A DNA stretch of 64,000 nucleotides from Rhytidiadelphus loreus (Eukaryota; Streptophyta; Bryopsida; Hypnales; Hylocomiaceae): the NCBI GenBank assembly GCA_947034895.1, contig OX344762.1, positions 32,778,760 through 32,842,759 on the forward strand. The letters are read 5' to 3'. Of the stretch, positions 46,666 to 59,100 are shown in pieces; position 1 is the stretch's first letter; the number at the start of each line of letters is the position of its first letter. Both the position numbers and the translations under genes were made by a program. The notes under the pieces are model-generated. The model searched no databases and was not told the origin of the DNA. It was given only the letters and a program-made list of their open reading frames with translations.

Positions 46666-49238
46666 TTCAAAATTTGGGCGATCTCCTCGGTTGGTTGTTG
46701 CTCTCCGCTGCTGCAATGTGCGTCCTCAAAGGCCTCGCCCCCCAAGAATTGGCCGCTTGTAGAGAAGCGCATCCTTCCTCTTTCTCTCCGGAATAGGATG
46801 ATGGGGCGGCTTCTTCTTTGCTTCGGCCTCGTCCCTACAATACTAGTGCACAGCAAGTGGATAATCGACACCGTGGAGAACTTCAACAACTCCAAGAAAT
46901 CACGCGACACGAAAGCGTAGACGACCACCCCAAAATTCAAGAAGAATATGTTACTACGAGGGCATCTCCAGAAGACAGTGCTCACTTGTGCCATTAGGGT
47001 TTGTCGGTCGCCTATTCAAGGGCGCACACCCAGCGGCACTAGGTTCCACGTGGACCGGCAACGGAAACGGCTCCTAGGCCCATTCTTCCATGCGCGCTAC
47101 TCTCTCACGACTGCTTCCTCACTTCATTGGAGTCACGTCCAAGTCGTAAGCTGAGGAACGTGACATCATGGCGACTAGGGAATGACTTCGCGTCCCCCAA
47201 GAAAAATGACGGCGGCGAAATTAATGCACTGACACAAAAAAACCCTACAACGCCGATACAATAACCCCTCCACTCGAAAAATTTCAAAGCAACATTACAA
47301 AGCCTACGTTGAAGATGACCAAACGTCTGTCTTAGCGTATACACAGTAGGGATACTGGTCGTGGACTTTGGAGCCTCAAACTTGTAATCCGTGGTATACA
47401 GAAATAGTGACGAGGGGGAGGCACTGCATGCATGCACCAAGCTAAACAAGACCGTTCATGACTTTGGGAGGGGCTGCATGCATGCAAGAACCACAACTTC
47501 GCCAAGTTAACAGCACTTCAGAGGGGAACAACCACTCACAACTCCTGTCTAGCGCGCAGTACGGGTTCCAGAGCCTTCAGCATCTCCGCCTTCTTTTGCA
47601 ACGCGAAAGAGCTCGTAATCAATCTTCGGATGAGGCGGGGTCTCTGGCGGTGACTCCATGAGCGGTGCAAACGCTTGGATTCACGTACTGTGTTCAATTC
47701 ACTCCCGATCAGAGCTTCGCCAAATAAATTGCCCAACCTATTGCGGAGCGCGCATTGTGCTTCCTGTGCTGAAGACGTCGAACGCGTGATCCATCTGTAA
47801 GTTCCTCCAAACTCTGTGCTGCAAAGGCAAATTTGCAAGTGAGTGACCATTATTAATGTCGATGTATTCTAAGCCAATCGTAAATGAATGGATTTGGCGG
47901 CGGGAGTGCTGCGCTCCTCCGTCGTAAACACGGCCCACTCCACCGACCAAGTGATCATTGCCATTGAAGTGCGACTCTCCCGGTTTTCAAATCAATGAGG
48001 ACCCAATGATGAATGCCACCTATATTCTTAGCTGTCGGCGTGGAAATTAGTGTGCACAAGCCGGAAGGCGGCGGCCTCCCCGCCTGTGTAGTAGCATGTG
48101 GAGAAAACAGTAGGATGTCAAAGCACAATCGCCATGAAGTCACGATGAAGTCATAGGAATTACTTCATGACTCCTAAATGACTTTGTGGAGTCATTTCTC
48201 TGTCACGATATGAGGTTCGTAACTCGTAAATGACTTCTGTATGTAATTCCGAGTGTAGAGGCGTTACTTGTGTGTCGGCCATGTTGGTGCTTCACTTTGC
48301 AGAGGTACAAGTCCGAATGGTCTGGGATTGTGTAAGTTATCCCTGAAAAGAGGATCCTACACATTTATGAGATGACATCACAAGCATCAACCCTTGTGAA
48401 TATGATGTATTCTTTCTGTCAATTGTTCCTTTGAGCGAACTTAGATGGCAATATGTCCGTGTGAACACAAGGGATGACTTTTTGAAGGCACTTTTTCAAC
48501 TATCGACTATAGTATGAGTGCAAAACAAACGATTGTCATTGATGATCACGCACCAAAACACTTCGGACTATCCATTGGTGTGAACAGTAATACTTTTGAC
48601 ATGATACTGTATGTGACATCGCGAAGCCAAAAAAAAATGGAATAGGAATTGCCATTGCCTCCCCCCCCCCTCCCTCACTGGCTAATCATGCATGAATCCA
48701 TGATTTAGTCAATAAAAACTGATAGTACGTCAAGCATAGACCATGGCAATGACCATGAAGATGCCAGTTTCAGCCTTGTCATGTACTTTGTAGTGTAACT
48801 AACCTTCCTATGTCAGTGTAACGTGGCAGGGCATCATCCGTGGAGGTGGATTGACGTCGGCGTGGGACTTCATTGTAGGTAAGTGCATTAGGTCTTCACT
48901 ATTCTGGAATCTCTGTCCTCTTGAACGTAGAAGTCACTCTGTAGTCTTCATTTCTGTGGTCGACTTGAAAGTGACTCCGTTGGCAGTCACACAAAAGTCA
49001 CATATTAAGGATCCACGTCCACGTACCATGCACCTAACGTAGGAAGGACCATATCATCGCTAGCAATGTATTTCGACAACTTGGGATTCCTTCACCAGTA
49101 CTATAGGACATGACTAAGGGTAAAACGTCAATTCGGAGTTCTGAATCCATATTACAAGCCTCCATTTGAATAATTATGGATAGCATATTGGTTTAGGATC
49201 AGACAATATTGAGGAGCCAAGGAAGGACTTTGGAGAAC
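46666..49238. promoter_or_regulatory. Divergent intergenic region of the CACTA element
   Basis: This lies between the minus-strand TnpA-like gene and the plus-strand genes, so it should contain both promoters. A minus-strand frame at about 47549-47832 between good splice sites (CTTTGCAG and GTGAGTG) could be a further 5' exon and is unassigned. AGTCA-type motifs cluster again at 48110-48250, and a poly-C tract lies near 48661. Confidence 0.4.
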
Positions 49239-49715
49239 ATGCCGAAGAGGAGAGTTCTCAAGGCTGCTCCATTGTTTCGGAGGAAGAGACAAAGGATGAG
49301 CACACCAGAGTCAGAGGACGAAGCAATAGTGCCAGCCCCAATACGCACAAGTATGGCTGAAACTAAGATTCTTACTTCTTGCGCACATACTGTCAGCCCC
49401 ATTCCTATACGTGGTCCACACCTTGTTGGAGTTTGTGCTCCAAATCTAGTAGTTACATCCACAGAGCTAACAGAATGGCAGGTATTCAATAGAGCATTAG
49501 ACATGTTTTCATCCGTGATGAACTTGGACAAGTTAGCCCCTTGCGATTATTCAGGCACATGGGAGGCATGTGTTCGTCAAGAGCTATGGACATCGAAGTT
49601 ACCTGCAACAATACAACCTAAACCAATTGTCCCATATGAAGATGCCCAAGCTATATGTTCCAATGTAGGAACCGTAGATCCCGATGCACAGGCTGTCCCT
49701 GCCTGCAGCGTGTAA
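49239..49715 (+). CDS. Unrecognised CACTA-encoded ORF with basic N-terminus
   Basis: A 158-residue frame starting MPKRRVLKAAPLFRRKRQR, which looks like a nuclear localisation signal, followed by SEDEA and an uncharacterised globular part ending in PACSV. It lies on the plus strand upstream of TnpD. It may be a separate accessory gene or a 5' exon. Not recognised. Confidence 0.4.
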   Translation: MPKRRVLKAAPLFRRKRQRMSTPESEDEAIVPAPIRTSMAETKILTSCAHTVSPIPIRGPHLVGVCAPNLVVTSTELTEWQVFNRALDMFSSVMNLDKLAPCDYSGTWEACVRQELWTSKLPATIQPKPIVPYEDAQAICSNVGTVDPDAQAVPACSV

Positions 49716-50410
49716 TGGATTTCTATGGTGTAGAGCACAGCAACCCTTTGCTCTAACACTGTATCCCTTCAGCGCACAAAATTTCAGGCACCTACGATGC
49801 TCATTTGAAAGAAGTAAAGTATATGGGGTTGCTATTCTCAAGTTCATTCCATGCACATGCCAAATTCATTTCTACCGCAACAAGTGGCTCATGCATCTCT
49901 ATCTGTGCCTCCCTTCTACACTACTTTCTGGAATATCACCCAAATTTGAATGAAATTAATATGCCGCAATCAATGTAACGCCATCACAGTTTTGTTAGTG
50001 AATGCCAAATTGTCTACCGTGCAATGTTTGTTGTCGCAAGCCGACATTGACGAACATGACGTTGCAATCATTCTTGAGTCGTGTTAAAGTCATTTTGGAG
50101 TTGCGTCAGCCTGAGCGAAGTCATTTTCCAATGTCCTGAGTTATAATGAAGTCATGAAGGAGTATACAGGAGTCACATCGAAGTCACGTTCATTGAGGAG
50201 AAGTTGTAAGCGGTCAGTCATTACAGAGACGCTCCCGATATATTTTTGAGCATTTCAGACGTCCTTTTGACTTGCAGTTGACAACCGTGTCTATGTTGTC
50301 CACCTCAGACGATGATGCCGGCACGCCTATCTCTCTCAGACATTCGGAGGCAACGACTACGGGATGACAGACTATGGATTCGGGAGTATTAACGTGCGAC
50401 TCAGTGCAAT
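49716..50410. other. Noncoding spacer with AGTCA motifs
   Basis: Between the accessory frame and TnpD. The stretch 50060-50220 again carries repeated AAGTCATTTT/AGTCATGAAG/AGTCACAT motifs. No gene is seen. Confidence 0.5.
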
Positions 50411-53400
50411 ATGAGTAGAATTTATTGCCCATGTAATAAATGCCGAGGTCGACGGAAGATATTAGTACGGAATGTGAGAGACCACCTCGTCAGACATGGC
50501 CGACATGCGAATTGCCGGATGTGGAGAGGACCAGGTGACCGAGACTCTTCCGATGACGAGTGGGAGCAGGCATTCTAGGAACTAGTCGAAGAAGGAGCAC
50601 CCACAGTGGATGCTACTGTCAACACACAAGGCATGCTCGACCAAGCAATACCAGATGTGCCAAATGTAGAAGCTGCAGCAGAGAGGGCATAGCGGGAAGT
50701 AGCAGATGCTTTTGCAGCAGCGGATTCCATCCATGAGCGCATTCTGGAAGAGGGTGATGACGTAGGTGGCGACCTTCAAGAATGCGGCGACAATCCAGCG
50801 GAAGGAGCTGTTCACGAAGCCAGCTTTGACGCCACGGCTCTAGAGGAGTCAATGCAGGTATTGTATGTTGGTGCCCGATGTAGCAACTTGACAGCAACCG
50901 TCTTGCTCTTGAATCTTTGCATTGTGCACGGAGTGAGCAACAATTGTGCCAACGAACTCTTCAGCCTCCTCAACCAACATATACTCCCGGAGAATAACAC
51001 TTTGCCAAAGACGTATTATGCTGCTAAAGCTGTCACTTCAAAGTTGGGTTTGACTTACAATAGCATACATGCTTGTGAGCGAGGATGTGTGCTCTTCCGA
51101 GGGGAACATGAAGATGCCCTCCGATGCCCCAAGTGCGGCGGACGTCGTTATAGAGACGAGGAGCGCCGTTGTTTCCCCTTGAAGGTTTTGCGTCACTTTC
51201 CTATTATACCACGACTTCAACGGATGTTTCGGAGTCCAGCTATTTCAAAGTTGATGCTCTGACATACTGAGAACCAAAGTGACCAAGAGGGAGGGGACGG
51301 GCTCGTGAGGCACCCTTGCGACTCCAAGGCCTGGAAGCACTTCCACGCAAACGTGGATCCAACTTTTGCTAGTGATCCGAGAAATGTTCACTTTGCACTC
51401 GCAGCTGATGGAGTGAACCCATTCTCACAAAACAGGTCTTCTTGGTCCACGTGGCCTATTCTATTGTTGAACTATAATCTTCCCCCATGGTTGAGCACAA
51501 AGAAGTTTTTCATTCTACTTGCCCTATTAATTCCAGGGAGGGAATCCGTGACTTCCGAAGTGTTCGATGTGTATTTGCAGCCATTGGTGGATGAGCTTCT
51601 GGAATTCCTGCATATGACATTACAAAGGACGTCGGACATCGGTCATTTCAACTTCGTGCCATGCTCCTTTGGACTATTCATGACTTCCCTGGTTACGGCA
51701 CAGTAGGAGGATTTTCACACCAAGGTTATACTGCTTGCCCATGGTGCGGCATGGATTTGGGTACTGAGCATTCTGTTGAGCTTGGGAAATGTACATACGG
51801 GGGCACTAGGCGTTGGTTGCCACCTGATCATTCCTACCGGTCAGATGCCATGAAAGAGCACTTCAATGGACACAGGGAAGACTGCCCTCCACTGCATGCA
51901 GTTTCAGTTGAGGAACAAATTCAGCATGCAACGGACTATGCAGCTTGGAAAGCACGTGGAAGCCCTTCCTCCGCGCCAGGAGACCCTTCCAAAATACATG
52001 GCGTCAAACGCTTGAGCATTTTGCACACATTGCCGTATTGGAATGTAAGTCTTCGTCAGTCTTCGGAGTCATGTTCTAGTCGTACCCGGGCAGTGAAGTC
52101 ATTTAACAGTGTTGTACAAGTCGTATTGAAGTCATTTAAGAGTCACACTTCTACAACGCGTCTGTAGCACAACTGCTAAGCGGTTTAGGCTATAATGGAG
52201 TGGACATGTGCTTGCACAATTTCCGTTCAATTCTCGCAGATGTCAATCGTAGAACGTGGCTCATTTTTGCAGTACCTCAGATTGACTATAGGTAGAACAT
52301 GTTTATAGTAAAGACAACTATCCACCATGAAAAAGAAACGATGTCCTGAAGAAAGGAGGAAATGGTTACTTCTTGTCAATTGTCCCTATACAAATGGACC
52401 GCAGTAATATTAAACCATAGTTTGTGCATGCTTGTTCTTGCCTTAGTCACATTCAGAGCTGCAGGACAAAGCTATAGTGCCAGACAATTTCGTCAAGTGA
52501 TTTTAGTCATACTACAGTCATTGTGTAGTAGTGAAGAAGAAGTACTACTCACCCCTCACTGTGGTATGACTTCAGGCTGACTTCGGTGTGAGGGTTGCTA
52601 AGAACATAGTGCATGTGTAGTAGCATTATCGTCTCTGCTTTCTTCTCCTTGATTACTAACCTTCTAATTTTTTTGGAACTCACAGAATCTTCTTATCCGC
52701 TACACACTTGATGTCATGCATTGCGAAATGAACCTGTCAAAGAATTTGCTGAAGACCATAACCGGGAAGGACACAGTCAAAGTTCGTCGGGATTTACAAA
52801 GGCGCAATGTACGACCGCACTTATGGCTAACTCCAAATCCTCGAAGGCCGGACAAGATGGTGAAGCCCAAAGCATCCTACGTCCTAACAGATGATGAGTT
52901 CGAAAAGTTTGCGCAAACCCTGGAGTTGTTGAAGACACCTAGTGGCTATGGATCGGACTTGGGCAAGTGCATTCGGAAGAAGAACTTTGGGGGGATGAAG
53001 TCACACGATTATCACGTCTTAATGCAAGAGGTTCTGCCACTGGCACTGAGAGGTCTCATGCAGCCTGGTCCACGTTTGGCTGTCATGCGTATATGCAAGG
53101 TCTTCCGTCACCTTTGCACAAAGGTTTACAATCCAGCGGACTTTGCATCCTTGCAAGCGGATGTTGCTGAGAGCATGGCGTTGTTGGAGATAGAATTCCC
53201 ACCCTCATTTTTCGACATAATGACTCACTTGCCCCAGCACTTGGCTAAAGAGTTAGACCTTTGTGGACCGGTGAGTGCAAGGTGGATGTACCCTGTTGAA
53301 AGATACATGAAGGTACTGAAGAACCATGTGCGTAATTTGGCGCGTCCTGAGGCTTGCATGGCGGAGGGTTACCTCAAAGACGAGTGTATTGGCTTCGTTA

Positions 53401-54655
53401 CTGAGTACCTCCATAAATTTGAGGCCACACAGAGACGAGTTTGGGACGAAGACGAACAGTATGGTGATGCAGAAGAGGTCCCCTGCGGTGGTGGGAAGCC
53501 ATATGTTATGACAACTGAGTTGCGAGATATTGCCCATCAATACGTGTTGACCAATGCCTCAGTTATGCAAGATTGGTATGCGTAAGTTTCCATTCAACTC
53601 TTATGATATAATTTGGCTTCAGATTTTGCACTCCGTCCTGCACTTGCTTGAATCATGTCACTAAATGCGCATGGGTGCCATGTACTGTCCGTTGTTTGAT
53701 CTTCTATGGCTCCGAAGTTGTGTTCAAGTGAGAATGGAGTTACATTTTTCCTTTGGCAAGTCTGTGTGACTTGTAAATGACTTCACGAAGTAGTGTTGAA
53801 GTCATATTTTCAGAAGGTTCTTGTAGCAAATGCACCGCCCTCCATTGCTTTCAGTGATTGTAAGTCCATGCATTTTCCTGTTCCTAAATAACGTAGCATT
53901 AAATGTTGGGATTTTGTGCCTGCAGTAAGTGGATGGAGGAGGAACGCAGAAATCCAGGAATAGCGCCCCTCGCTGAGTGGATTGAGAACGCCGTGCTGCA
54001 GTCTGATCCTCAGTGGCGGGACAATGAGGACCTTGATGGTTTCTTGTTGAGCAAGAAACCTTCCCAAAGAGCAACTCAGTATGCACGCATTGTTGCTTTT
54101 GGAAACCACTTCCGTGTTGAAGATGACACAACAATCCGACTTGTAAGCTACAACAGTGGTGTAGCGTCCATGTTTGAAATGCCTGCAGGAGGTGCTAATG
54201 AGTCCGCAGTAAACTATGTGGGTGTGCTAAAGGACATCTTGGAGCTAGATTACGGCGCATTGCATACGCGCATCATTCTCTTGCGGTGTGAATGGGTGAA
54301 ACCGCATGATACACGCGGGAATCCAACATATGTGCATGATGATGCTGGATTTCTTATGGTAAACTTCCGGCACAAACTTCCTCGCATGGCAGAGCCATTC
54401 ATCTTTCCCAGTCAAGCCACGCAAGTGTTTTTCTCCGATGCACTTGACAGACCTGGTTGGAAAGTGGTTTTACGTAAAGAAGCTCGTTCAAAGCGTGAAG
54501 TTGTGGACCGCACAGATGCTTTCATCACCACTACAAGGGAGGCTGCAGGGCTCACTGCTCCCGAACGACTACCAACTAGAAGCTCCACCGCCAATCTAAT
54601 TGGAGCCATCGAACTATCTGTGGAAGAAAACTTACTTGCGCAAGAGACGTACTAG
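50411..54655 (+). pseudogene. TnpD-type CACTA transposase (Transposase_21, DUF4218, DUF4216), broken
   Basis: Three exons: 50411-52044, 52686-53581 and 53926-54655, with GT-AG introns and matching phases for exons 2 and 3. Exon 1 starts with a Cys/His module (YCPCNKCRG, VRDHLVRHG), then carries the transposase core (RCPKCGGRRY, ALAADGVNPF, WTIHDFPGYGTVGGFSHQ, ACPWCG, and LPYWN at the splice). Exon 2 opens with LLIRYTLDVMHCEMN and contains the DUF4218 block (GGMKSHDYHVLMQ, GPVSARWMYPVERYMKVLK, ARPEACMAEGYL). Exon 3 is the DUF4216-like part (YVGVLKDILELDY, LLRCEWV). Exon 1 has in-frame TAG at 50576 and 50690, TGA at 51260 and a frameshift near 51640-51660, so no full transposase can be made. 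TnpD would be the catalytic subunit acting at the CACTA ends. Confidence 0.88.
52045..52685 (+). other. TnpD intron 1 with embedded AGTCA motif cluster
   Basis: A 641-base intron with a GTAAGT donor and CACAG acceptor. Its first 120 bases and the stretch near 52500-52570 are full of AGTCAT/AAGTCATTT/CAGTCATT motifs like the element's ends. No coding sequence is seen. Confidence 0.75.
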
Positions 54656-54799
54656 GTATTGCACACTTACTATCTCAACATGGCCTGTCATGTTGCCCTA
54701 TTGTTTGTGTCAATAGAATCATTTTCCCTAAATTGCAAGTGCATGCAACAGTGAGGCAGGTCTCCAAATTGGAGGACGTTGGAATTTTAGTAGTACAGT

Positions 54800-55886
54800 T
54801 TGAATCACTTTCAAACTGCAAGTCATGTACTAGTCACCATGTAGTTACACTACAGTCATAACAAAGTCATAGTGTAGTTACTTGACTCAAAAAGTCATAC
54901 TACAGTCATATTGAAGTCACTTCCTACAAAAATGCAACCTGACTGTCTTCTCCCCTACCATCTTGAATGGCTTCCTATTTACAGGGTAATCACCGGGCCA
55001 TGTTCTCTTCTTTTCATTCAAGGTGTCACTGATCCTAGATCAGTTATGCATTGAACAACTTTGTACATTTATGTACGAGCTTTGTACTTTAATGCAAACC
55101 TTGAAGCTAATAGCAGGTGTGGAAGCGCATTAATCAAACTTGACACTATCCCTATTACCGTCTAACTCTGAATGAGTCTTGTACAACATATGTCCACCAT
55201 ACGGCAACCCTCCTGAATGCAAGCAATTATTTCATTCTTCAACTACTCTTCATTCTCTGCAATGTATGCAATAAGTCATGTTTCCCTTGCTCTCCTAAAA
55301 TTAATTCATTTACGGATCACATCTAATGCATCTTAGCTGACTTGTAGGCATTGAGGCATTCCTAAAACTCCTTGAATTCCAATTTCCCGACTTGCATTCA
55401 TGCCCATCTTCTTATTTAGTACTAAAATGTACTGCCAGTCATAATGCAGTCATCTTGTAGTGACATACCGGAAATTGTGCTCACCGCCTCCTTCCGGTAC
55501 ACGAGGCCCCGTCTTTTTCTTTATCCATATGTAAAAGAAAATGCCGACTTTGTGACTCCTCCTAACGTTGCAGTCATTTGCAGTCACTTCGTAGTCGTAG
55601 TGAAGTCAGTGAAGCCAGAACCGCACAACTACACAATGACTTTGCTTTCTGCAGTCGCGTTCCGCATCGCCACGTCACTGCTTCGTCGTCGTTGTGAACG
55701 GAACGTTGTGGATGAACTACCCTTTGCGTTTCCTGTTCATCCCGCAGTTTTTTTGCGACTGCAGAATGACTGCAGCACTTTTAACATGACTCCGCCGGTG
55801 CAATTAGGGAGGTGAAGTGGCGTTGTAGTCGCGTTTTTGGCGCAGTCATGTTTTCCAGTCACATTTTCAGCCGTTTTCTTGTAGTG
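54800..55886. repeat. Right subterminal region of the CACTA element
   Basis: AGTCA-type motifs cluster at 54820-54920 and again from 55436 to the terminus (for example TGCAGTCATTTGCAGTCAC, GAAGTCAGTGAAG). The frame at 55444-55815 overlaps this repeat structure and is not considered coding. Confidence 0.8.
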
Positions 55887-55889
55887 TTA

Positions 55890-56186
55890 CTACTTCAACC
55901 TCTGCAAATAACAATTACGATTTTCTGTGAAAAATTCTTTCTCTTCTACTTCGCCATCACATACCCATTTCGTTACTGTTGACTTACCACAATTGTACAT
56001 GACCGTCACAAATATACCTAAGGCAGTCAATGATCTCTTCATTCTGAGGATGCCAGCACCGAGAATTTCCTTTTCAGTTTATTCTTTGTTTCTAGTACCC
56101 GACTAAGAGACATTTCTCACTACAGTAGTTGATATATACAAAATCAATTCCCCTTGCTCTTCAACATTACGTACTGAACTATTTCA
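55890..56186. other. Right flank of the CACTA insertion
   Basis: No gene is seen. This probably belongs to an intron or 3' part of the older minus-strand TnpA-like gene into which the 15-kb element inserted. Confidence 0.4.
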
Positions 56187-59100
56187 TCATCTTACCTGCA
56201 TTTGAATTCTTTGTAATGACGACGCTGGGGCCATCAGCGCCATTGACTGCGCCGGCGCTTCCACATGCGGATTATATGGATCTGACATATTGAAAGGAAT
56301 CCTGGACTTCAACAGTTGAATGTCTGCTTCCAATTTTCTGATGAGGTCCATCTGCTCCATGGACGTCTTCATGCCAGCCTCTGCAGATGTGTCAACAATA
56401 TTTTCCTGTGAATGAAGTCCATCAGCATGCAATGAAACTTCCTGCGAGGCTTCACAATTTTTTTGACTGTCGTCTACCATGTTCGTTGAAATCACTGCCA
56501 CCGGTTTTGTACAAAGAGGCATTTTCTTGTTCTTCTTCTTCCCCCCATATCCCTTGTCTCGACTCATTTCCACTTGAACTTCCTCTGGGTCCGGTGACCT
56601 GCGCAGAATTTGCTTCAGTGACTCCCGCACCCCAATTTCCCCACCAGGACCTGCCCTCCCAAGGTTTTCTCTACAGGAGTTAGTGTAACGCATTGCTGTT
56701 GACTTCCTTTGGAAATTGGGACTGTCACATATGCGTGTCAATCTGTCCCACTCATCTGGTTGCACTCCAACGGGACGTTCTTTGCCGGCTCTTATTTGGT
56801 TCATAATTTCATGCCGCCTTGTGGAAACTCTATGACCTATTAGGGGTAAAAGGAACTTATCAGAGACAACTCCACTGTATTCAAAATTGTCAGTTAGACG
56901 TTTCTTCAGCATTTGGATTTTTTGATGCGGCTGCTTTCTGACGTCGCGGATTGATGGATCTAAAGCACGACAGAGTTTGTTCAACTCGGCCTTCCATGCC
57001 ATAATGCCATCACCATATGCTTCACCTGTTCCGCTGACCATTATGTAGTAAGGTTTCTTCCCCGTTGCCTGCCGATTACGCACTGCAACTTCTTTGTCAG
57101 CTTGTTTCCTCTTCCGAACAGCCCTTCCTGACGACTCTGTCAACAAACGCTTGTCTTTCATTTTCGTGCTGCCTAAAGAATAGCCCACAAGCTCCACAAA
57201 ATCATCGTCTTCATCACTAGGAATTGAAGACCGTAATGTACCTCCCAGTCCTTCAAAGAAGAGGGCACCTTCGGACGCCCTATCCTCAAAAGGAAATAGA
57301 AGTCTTCGTGTCTTCAAAACGTCTGATGTGGGATGACGTCTTCGAGTTTCAGATGTCACCTTTGCTCCTGCCGTGAAGGCATTGTTGGATGCGGGTGACC
57401 TCTGTGTTCCAAACACCTCTGCTTCATCGTCAACTTCTTCTCCTATCATAATCCGACCACCTTCACTCTTCTTCAGAGCATACAGCCGCGCAGACCTTTT
57501 ACTTCCTTCAGTACAAACACTTTGATGTCTCTCTTGTAATGGAGGTGTTCCAGTCCGCCCCACTGTGCCATCAGTGACATGTCTTTGTGGCATCCAAGTT
57601 CAAAAAAATTACTACATGTACATCTACATTTTTCGAATTGGTCGTATTCAGCATGAATTTCATGAAGTACGCTTTGCCTTAACGACACATTGTACTGTAC
57701 ATAGTGTTTAATGAACAATGAACAAACTTTGTGAAAATGGTTGACTACATTCAATTTTCTATGCATTCTTACCTTCGACAGACGTTCGAAATCACTATCG
57801 GAGGTGTGCTCTTCCTCTGGATCTACTGATGCTCCCTTCAGTCGTCCTTCCTTCTTCCAATTGTCTCGTTCCTGTAACAGTTGCTCATATCGTAACGGCT
57901 CGCCATTAGCTGCTTTCTTCCCCTTCTCATGTGTCTTTCTATCTCCTCCGACATACAATTGTGTCTTTGAAACTTCTGGCAATTCCAATGCTATTTCAAA
58001 TTTATTGACAAGGTCCTCATCATCAGACAACAGTTCCCTGAACTCCAAGGAGTCATCACATTCCTATACATTTGCTTCCACCTCTGCACATGACATGAAC
58101 ATCAGAAGCATACGTCAATGACAAAATGAGTCCAGTAAAGCTAGCAGCATCTTAGAAAGAATCACTGCATGTCCACATAGTTATTAAGTAACCACGTCAT
58201 CACCCTTCAATTGCCTAAAACAATATGTTCTGCAACCTTTTCTACTTCTATCTTGCATCATGAAGACCACTGCATTTTTGTACAGTACTAGCCTTCACTT
58301 GAAGTAACTGTTCACTACGGAGAAGGAGACACACACTAAAGAGCCTCAGTTCTGGAGACCGCATTGGAGTACTTACGTACACAGCGATTACGCTTCTGAC
58401 AGACACATTGCCAAGGTGATTGGACTACTTGAACGTCTTCGTCGGCCCTTCCAAATTCATTATTCAAATACGACTTTCTTCGTAGACGTCTCCAGCAAAG
58501 GGACCAACGAAAATATCAAGCATTTGGCCAATTCAGATTATATAATTTGGAAACATCTAGATGATGAATTGATGAGTGCAGGACTGAGGGACAACGACAC
58601 TTTACAAACTTACTCATATACAATGCGTTCATGCTCTATGCATGAACTAACAACGCAAAATGATAAATATTGCTTTGTATTTACCGTGAACATCCTCTTC
58701 TTCGACATTTCTTGAAGACGTTGGTAAAAACTTCTTCTTCAACTTCTGCAATAATTTGTACTCGTCCTCTGCTATCACGACAGTACCTTCCGCTTGTGCT
58801 TGTGCGACAGCATTCTTGGAAACTCTCTTCTTCTTCATGACTGATTGCTTTCTCTGGCTACCACGTGCTACGGTAACTGAACCATGACGACCTTCCACAC
58901 AGTCATCGGATGCGGCTTCTCCCTTTCCATCTGCATATTTGGTTGCACGTTTTCCATTTTTTCCAGTTACCTTTCTCTTGCACTTCTTCTCCGTCAACCA
59001 TATGTCGAAACCATCTTCGTTTCGCTTTTCCTTCTGTGACGCCCCCATTTGGATGTTAGCCTACCACAATGCGTGCAATACATGGTTTCCATCAAATTCA

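Larger units (their letters stand above)
40778..55886. mobile_element. Full-length CACTA (En/Spm) DNA transposon, 15.1 kb
   Basis: The left end is CACTACAAAAAAACGGAGAA and the right end, read inward, is CACTACAAGAAAACGGCTGA. Both continue into AAAATGTGACT. TTA at 40775-40777 and 55887-55889 is the 3-bp target duplication. The element holds a minus-strand TnpA-like gene plus a HAD/TNP1 gene (41.9-46.7 kb) and a plus-strand TnpD pseudogene (50.4-54.7 kb), transcribed divergently. Subterminal regions are dense in AGTCA-type motifs. The intact duplication and matching termini show a single, fairly recent insertion, although TnpD is now broken. Confidence 0.93.

Noticed and set aside
52362..52580. 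72-residue frame in TnpD intron 1
   Set aside because: Inside a well-defined intron and overlapping the repeated AGTCA motifs.
55444..55815. 123-residue plus-strand frame
   Set aside because: Lies within the AGTCA-motif-rich right subterminal region. Its codons follow the repeat rather than a protein pattern.
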